NCBI RefSeq assembly: GCF_010614725.1
Contig: NZ_JAAEHL010000010.1
Span: forward strand, 175,435-239,434
From: Flavobacterium ajazii
GTDB taxonomy: Bacteria; Bacteroidota; Bacteroidia; Flavobacteriales; Flavobacteriaceae
Reading direction: 5' to 3'
DNA length: 64,000 bases
A model generated the notes under the pieces. It was not told the origin of the DNA and made no database searches. It was given only the letters and a program-made list of their open reading frames with translations. Shown piece after piece: positions 60,458 to 64,000 of the stretch. How positions within the stretch are numbered: the stretch's first letter is position 1; every line of letters starts with the position of its first letter. The position numbers and the translations under genes are program-made.

Positions 60458-60843
60458 ATTATCCAAGAGCCCTATTGGCAGGCGTTATTGCATGGCTTTG
60501 TGTTGTGATGACTTTTTACGTTCTGGAACACATTCCGTTTTTTAAGGAATCAGAAACTGTGCAGGCTTTCATTGCTGCATTTACGATTATTTTCTATGCC
60601 TGGTCTGCTGCCTGGTTTTATTACAAAAAAGCAGCAAAAAAATCGGGTTTAAAAGCCGGAATCGTCATCACGGGTACCGCACTGCTTCTGGATCTTTTGG
60701 TAACCGTTCCGTTTATTGAAATCCCAAAGGGAAACGGTTATCAGACCTTTTTCAGCAATCCTTTGTTGTGGATTCTGGCAGTTATCAATGTATTCACGGT
60801 GTATGTATATTTAAAGCGAAATACCTCCGTGAGCCAAAACTAA
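60454..60843 (+). CDS. Small four-helix membrane protein
   Basis: 129 aa with four hydrophobic segments (about 5-24, 37-56, 67-87 and 100-119), starting MNYPRALLAGVIAWLCVVMTFYVLE. No recognised catalytic motif; it resembles small DUF membrane proteins that accompany NmrA/AraC genes. Its ATG overlaps the stop of the NmrA-like gene (ATGA), a sign of translational coupling. Followed by a terminator and the second copy of the 126-nt repeat. Confidence 0.75.
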   Translation: MNYPRALLAGVIAWLCVVMTFYVLEHIPFFKESETVQAFIAAFTIIFYAWSAAWFYYKKAAKKSGLKAGIVITGTALLLDLLVTVPFIEIPKGNGYQTFFSNPLLWILAVINVFTVYVYLKRNTSVSQN

Positions 60844-60862
60844 CAAGTCTCATTTTTACACC

Positions 60863-60896
60863 AATCCGATTTGCGACAAGCAGGTCGGATTTTTTT
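60863..60896 (+). terminator. Terminator after the small membrane protein gene
   Basis: AATCCGA and TCGGATT around a 15-nt loop, then T-run merging into the repeat at 60887. Confidence 0.75.
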
Positions 60897-61012
60897 ATGG
60901 CATGCCCCGCAGAAAAAGCGGGTCGGGCTATTCGCTAAATTCCCGATTAACAAAAACTACGGCAAAAAAGCCTTGTTTTTCTAAATCGGGAGATACCGCT
61001 GCTATCCCTCAT
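60887..61012 (+). repeat. Terminator-linked interspersed repeat, copy 2 (126 nt)
   Basis: Same order as 53664-53790: GGATTTTTTTATGG, CCCGC-AGAAAAA-GCGGG, TCGGGCTATTCGCT, TCCCGATT...AATCGGGA and GCTATCCCTCAT. The pairing base in the second stem is restored here relative to copy 1. A 78-codon open frame overlapping it (60902-61138) is considered spurious. Confidence 0.8.
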
Positions 61013-61142
61013 GCGGCTTTAGGTTTCATAATAAACTTTGCTTTACAATTCAGAAACATTTCAAAATTCAATTCCTATCCTGAAACATTTCATCAAAACA
61101 AACAGAAAATTCCTATATTTAATTTTATTTTAATTTAAAAAA

Positions 61143-62180
61143 ATGAACTGGTCATCCAAATTAATCCTTCATAAAAAAGAGCTTCGAATAGCTGTCTATT
61201 TTGAAAAAAACACAAAATTAATTGAACGTATCAAACAATTTGAAGGCGCAAAATGGAGCCAAACCTTAAAAGTCTGGCATTTACCGGACAATGAGCAGAA
61301 TCGCATTCATTTTAAAATACCGGCAGCATACTTATCATTACCATCAGAAGAAGGAATTTTAGCTATTCAAAAATTTACTGAATGGCTTACTTCCCGACGA
61401 TACAGTCCAAATACAGTTAAAACATATACAGAAGCCTTAAAATCCTTTCTGGTATTTCATCGGGAACTTCCGGTTTCAGAAATTACAAATAACCATATTA
61501 TAAGATACAACAACGATTATATTTTAAAAAATAATCTTTCGGCTTCCTATCAAAATCAAATCATCAACGCCCTAAAATTATTTTTTAAAATTATTGAATC
61601 CAGAAAAATAATCCCCGAAGAAATTTTTCGTCCTAAAAATGCCAAAACTTTACCCAACATTTTGAGTAAAGAAGAAGTATTGCAAATTATAGATTCTACT
61701 ACCAACCTAAAACATAAAACATTACTTGCATTAATCTATTCTGCCGGACTTCGAATCAGTGAAGCCATAAATATGAAACTCACTGACATTGACAGTCAGC
61801 GTATGCTAATACACATCAAAAATGCCAAAGGAAAAAAAGACCGTTATACCTTATTATCAAATAAAATCCTGCTATTGCTGCGAGAATATTACAGCGTATA
61901 CAAACCTCAGTTGTATTTATTTGAAGGTCAATTTAAAGAAAAATATAGCAGCCGAAGCGCACAGGCCGTTTTACAAATAGCAGCCCGAAAAGCCGGAATT
62001 ACAAAGCGGATTAGTTTGCATACACTTCGTCACAGTTTTGCCACTCACCTATTAGAATCAGGAACCGATTTGCGTTACATTCAGGATCTATTAGGACACA
62101 GCAGTCCAAAAACCACTATGATTTATACACATGTAACAAGTAATTCTTTGCAAAAAATAACCAACCCCTTTGATGTGTAA
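61143..62180 (+). CDS. Tyrosine recombinase of an integron-like cassette array
   Basis: 345 aa. Residues about 1-62 form an extra N-terminal domain (LRIAVYFEKN..FEGAKWSQTLKVWHLPDN). A SAM-like core-binding domain (about 70-155, FTEWLTSRRYSPNTVKTYTE) and the catalytic domain follow: R204 in SAGLRISEAI, K229 or K231 in AKGKKDR, H293 and R296 in HTLRHSFATH, H319 in LLGHSSPKTT and nucleophile Y328 in MIYTHV. It ends TNPFDV, reminiscent of integron integrase C-termini. The extra helix typical of IntI between the second and third boxes is not visible, so it is closer to XerC by that measure. Two cassettes with attC-like repeats follow directly. Confidence 0.9.
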   Translation: MNWSSKLILHKKELRIAVYFEKNTKLIERIKQFEGAKWSQTLKVWHLPDNEQNRIHFKIPAAYLSLPSEEGILAIQKFTEWLTSRRYSPNTVKTYTEALKSFLVFHRELPVSEITNNHIIRYNNDYILKNNLSASYQNQIINALKLFFKIIESRKIIPEEIFRPKNAKTLPNILSKEEVLQIIDSTTNLKHKTLLALIYSAGLRISEAINMKLTDIDSQRMLIHIKNAKGKKDRYTLLSNKILLLLREYYSVYKPQLYLFEGQFKEKYSSRSAQAVLQIAARKAGITKRISLHTLRHSFATHLLESGTDLRYIQDLLGHSSPKTTMIYTHVTSNSLQKITNPFDV

Positions 62181-62198
62181 GAAATAATTTTATTTTTG
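62169..62198 (+). promoter_or_regulatory. Candidate cassette promoter overlapping the recombinase 3' end
   Basis: TTTG at 62169-62172 (within the final Phe-Asp codons), an 18-nt spacer and TATTTTTG at 62191-62198. It would transcribe the array from about 62204, 87 nt before the first cassette boundary, as the Pc promoter does in integrons. Confidence 0.55.
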
Positions 62199-62232
62199 TA
62201 ATGCAATAAAACGCAAAAACACAAACTAAAAC

Positions 62233-62305
62233 ATGCGCATAACATACCAATTTGGAATAAAACATGTTGAATTTATTCGCATATAAATGAGTTGGCAGAA
62301 ATTTT
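62233..62305 (+). other. Candidate attI-like site
   Basis: The core GTTGGCAGAAATTTT at 62291-62305 parallels GTTGGCGGTAATTTT at the next cassette boundary (63185-63199). Just before it an imperfect inverted repeat (ATGCGCATAACAT at 62233-62245; ATGTTGAATTTATTCGCAT at 62264-62282) has unequal arms. Inferred insertion point of the array. Confidence 0.5.
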
Positions 62306-62319
62306 AAACAAAATTGAGG

Positions 62320-63048
62320 ATGAAAGCAATTAAATCATTAGTAATTTTAATTATAATCTTATTTTCATATTCTTGTGAAAAAGATGACAACAGGGAAGAA
62401 TTGCCTGGAATTCCTACATCAATTTCAGGAAATGTTAAAGATTATCATCGAAATATAAATGTTAGTAATTTTGAAATAAAATTATTAAAAGTTTGGGAAT
62501 GTCCGGATGGTGGAATTGGTCCAAATTATTGCTCAAAAGTAATTGCAACTACTCATTCAGATTCAAATGGAAATTACCAGTTAGATTTTAAGTACAACTT
62601 ACGAAATGATGAAAGTTATCGAATTACTTTAAATGAAACTGAAGATAATAATTACTTTTACGAATTCGTATCGCCGACGGGAGAATTTTATAGAGATTAT
62701 GATACGTCTAATCTTATTGAAGGACAAAATAATATTCTAAATTTAAATGCTTGGATTCCGATTAAAATAAAATTTAACCTTACAGTTTTAAATAATCATA
62801 CTCCACCATTAGTTACAGGAATAAAGTATAATAATAATTATGACTTCGGAACAGAATTTACTTATAATAACTTAAATACGTTTGAAATAAAAACTAGACC
62901 AAATTCTGCAATAAATATTAAATTCTGGTATATAGAAAATTATAATACAAGCAGTCCAATTTTTCATTATGCACCAACTATTCCATATCAAACAAACGAA
63001 ACTGAATTGACTGAATTGAATTATCAAATAGATTGCAATACCTTTTAA
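62320..63048 (+). CDS. Cassette 1: hypothetical lipoprotein
   Basis: 242 aa from the ATG at 62320 (a TTG six bases upstream is open but less likely). Lipoprotein signal IILFSYSC (Cys19), then KDDNREELPGIPTSISGNVKD. A carboxypeptidase-regulatory-like beta domain seems likely (ISGNVKDYHRNINVSNFEIK, then DSNGNYQLDFKY). The rest is Asn/Tyr-rich, unrecognised and beta-rich. Base composition is more AT-rich than in the neighbouring chromosomal genes. It is the sole gene of its cassette, with a 5' leader of only 28 nt after the cassette boundary. Function unknown. Confidence 0.75.
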   Translation: MKAIKSLVILIIILFSYSCEKDDNREELPGIPTSISGNVKDYHRNINVSNFEIKLLKVWECPDGGIGPNYCSKVIATTHSDSNGNYQLDFKYNLRNDESYRITLNETEDNNYFYEFVSPTGEFYRDYDTSNLIEGQNNILNLNAWIPIKIKFNLTVLNNHTPPLVTGIKYNNNYDFGTEFTYNNLNTFEIKTRPNSAINIKFWYIENYNTSSPIFHYAPTIPYQTNETELTELNYQIDCNTF

Positions 63049-63053
63049 AAAAC

Positions 63054-63194
63054 TTCTGCCAACAGTGGTTTTGCGAAATTTGGGCTTTAAGGCTTAATTT
63101 AATGTTGCTTTTGTATTTGTAAACATTATCTTAAAATCATACATTTGGGCAAACCATTCCCCAAACTTCGCAAAGCCACGGGACGTTGGCGGTA
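63054..63194 (+). repeat. attC-like repeat 1
   Basis: Outer arms TTCTGCCAAC...GTTGGCGGTA and inner arms GTGGTTTTGCGAAATTTGGG / CCCAAACTTCGCAAAGCCAC. The right arm has extra unpaired bases (GTCC-like stretch GGGAC) between the inner and outer parts, giving the strand asymmetry seen in integron attC sites. The middle shares GGCTTAATTTAA and TTGTATTTGT with repeat 2. Confidence 0.8.
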
Positions 63195-63230
63195 ATTTTG
63201 AGACCGAAAGGACTAAATCAAACATAATTA

Positions 63231-63785
63231 ATGAAACAAATTTCTAAATATATTTTGCTATTCTTTTTTGCGATTAATTTGAATGCGCAAAACACAGAAG
63301 TCATTAAAAATGATAGTCTCAAAAATAAATCGGTTGAGTTATTCAGAAAAATATTTTGGGAAAACTTGCCAAAATCTGTAAGTTTTACAAACGATTATGA
63401 AAATCTATATTCTGATGCGGAACAAACTAAACTTGACAGCATAATAACCAAATTTGAAAAAGAAACGACTTTTGAAATTGGAATTGTAACTATTGATACA
63501 ATAAAAACTTCAAAAGAAAACTTTGACAAATTATCACTTCACATTGCGCAAACATGGGGAATTGGAAAAAAAGATAAAGACAATGGAATTTTAATTACTA
63601 TATCAAAGGGCTATAGAAGAATAAGAATTGAACATGGAAACGGAATTGAAAAGATAATTACAGAGAAAGAAACTTCTGAAATAATCGAAAATTATTTTAT
63701 TCCCGAATTTAGAAAAGGGGAATATTATAATGGAACTCTAAATGGATTAAATGAAATTATTAAACTTCTGAAATCAAAATTGTAA
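63231..63785 (+). CDS. Cassette 2: secreted TPM-domain protein
   Basis: 184 aa with a signal peptide (about 1-19, ending LNAQ). TPM (YgcG-like) domain: FTNDYENLYSDAEQTKLDSI, FEKETTFEIGIVTIDTI, HIAQTWGIGKKDKDNGILI, then RRIRIEHGNGIEKIIT and IPEFRKGEYYNGTLNG. It lacks the C-terminal membrane helix and Gly-rich tail common in chromosomal members. TPM domains act in the periplasm; some have phosphatase activity and one plant member helps repair photosystem II. The role here is unknown. Single gene of its cassette. Confidence 0.85.
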   Translation: MKQISKYILLFFFAINLNAQNTEVIKNDSLKNKSVELFRKIFWENLPKSVSFTNDYENLYSDAEQTKLDSIITKFEKETTFEIGIVTIDTIKTSKENFDKLSLHIAQTWGIGKKDKDNGILITISKGYRRIRIEHGNGIEKIITEKETSEIIENYFIPEFRKGEYYNGTLNGLNEIIKLLKSKL

Positions 63786-63796
63786 ATAGAAAAAAC

Positions 63797-63934
63797 TACC
63801 GCCAACACACGCTACAAGCGATTTGGGCAAAGGGCTTAATTTAAAAATGGTCTTGTATTTGTGAGAATTTGGTTAAGCCGAAAAATAACGCTAATTTAGT
63901 CCCAAACCGCGTGTAGCGCGAGAACGTCAAACTG
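63797..63934 (+). repeat. attC-like repeat 2
   Basis: Outer left arm TACCGCCAAC; inner arms CGCTACAAGCGATTTGGG / CCCAAACCGCGTGTAGCG; right end AACGTCAAACTG, where the last bases belong to the next cassette and therefore do not pair with this left arm. The middle shares GGCTTAATTTAA and TTGTATTTGT with repeat 1. No gene is visible from here to the window end. Confidence 0.75.
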
Positions 63935-64000
63935 TCTAAAAACCTCCCTTTTCACTTTAAATTCATTGGCTTAAAACTTGGCTAAAACCTGGATATTTCG

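Larger units (their letters stand above)
62291..63926 (+). mobile_element. Two integron-like gene cassettes (62292-63185 and 63186-63926)
   Basis: Each unit holds one plus-strand gene and ends with a roughly 140-nt imperfect inverted repeat. Cassette 1 begins GTTGGCAGAA and its own repeat begins TTCTGCCAAC, its exact complement. Cassette 2 begins GTTGGCGGTA and its own repeat begins TACCGCCAAC, again exact. Circularising each unit would join these into a full palindromic site, which is the defining logic of integron cassettes. The third cassette starts near 63927 (GTCAAACTG) and runs past the window. Confidence 0.75.

Noticed and set aside
60902..61138. 78-codon open frame over the terminator-linked repeat
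   Set aside because: It lies mostly in a repeat whose other copy (53664-53790) has a single-base shift near the start and an early stop, so the frame is not kept. Explained by the repeat.

Overview
The window looks like chromosome of a Flavobacterium-type Bacteroidota. The evidence is low GC, SusC/SusD pairs, Rho with an Asn-rich insertion, a flavobacterial promoter form (TTG/TTTG, about 19 nt, TAnnTTTG), lipoproteins with S-[YA]-[SL]-C lipoboxes and many short palindromic interspersed repeats. No rRNA, tRNA or CRISPR array was seen.

Layout. (1) 1-18.9 kb is a sulfur island: a partial arylsulfatase, an M28-like protein that has lost most metal ligands, a second arylsulfatase, a YeiH-type putative sulfate exporter, then SusC-SusD-arylsulfatase, then serine acetyltransferase, cysteine synthase, a family 2A encapsulin shell and its cysteine desulfurase cargo. 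Two operons here, SusC-SusD-sulfatase and cysE-cysK, are each preceded by the same promoter, an identical 39-nt block and homologous 28-residue leader peptides ending in M-C-x-C-C. This suggests cysteine-responsive control of the region. (2) 19-26.5 kb is mostly housekeeping: ornithine aminotransferase with a divergent Lrp/AsnC regulator, a dienelactone hydrolase, DUF3667, an M28 peptidase, Rho and DUF4293. (3) 26.6-35.5 kb is a probable peptide export and signalling locus: a NarL-type response regulator, two paralogous TPR histidine kinases, three tiny genes encoding leader peptides (two with a Gly-Gly site), a C39-peptidase ABC exporter and an HlyD-type adaptor. (4) 35.5-41 kb holds a phosphoesterase, an SPFH protein, TruA and an ABC exporter. 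(5) 41.1-51 kb holds a LytS-type kinase and a LytTR regulator flanking a zinc metalloprotease and a SusC/SusD pair, probably for peptide uptake. (6) 51-61 kb holds a NUMOD4/HNH-like protein, lipoamide dehydrogenase and small accessory enzymes, including a frameshifted AraC regulator next to an NmrA-like gene. (7) 61.1-64 kb is a tyrosine recombinase followed by what looks like an integron-like cassette array. Two single-gene cassettes each end in a roughly 140-nt imperfect inverted repeat, and each cassette's first 10 nt are exactly complementary to the outer arm of its own repeat.

The strongest candidates for under-described biology are the Cys-rich leader peptides of the sulfur operons, the Gly-Gly peptide / C39 exporter / twin TPR kinase locus, and the integron-like array at the right end. 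All functional calls come from reading motifs and context. No database search or structure prediction was run.
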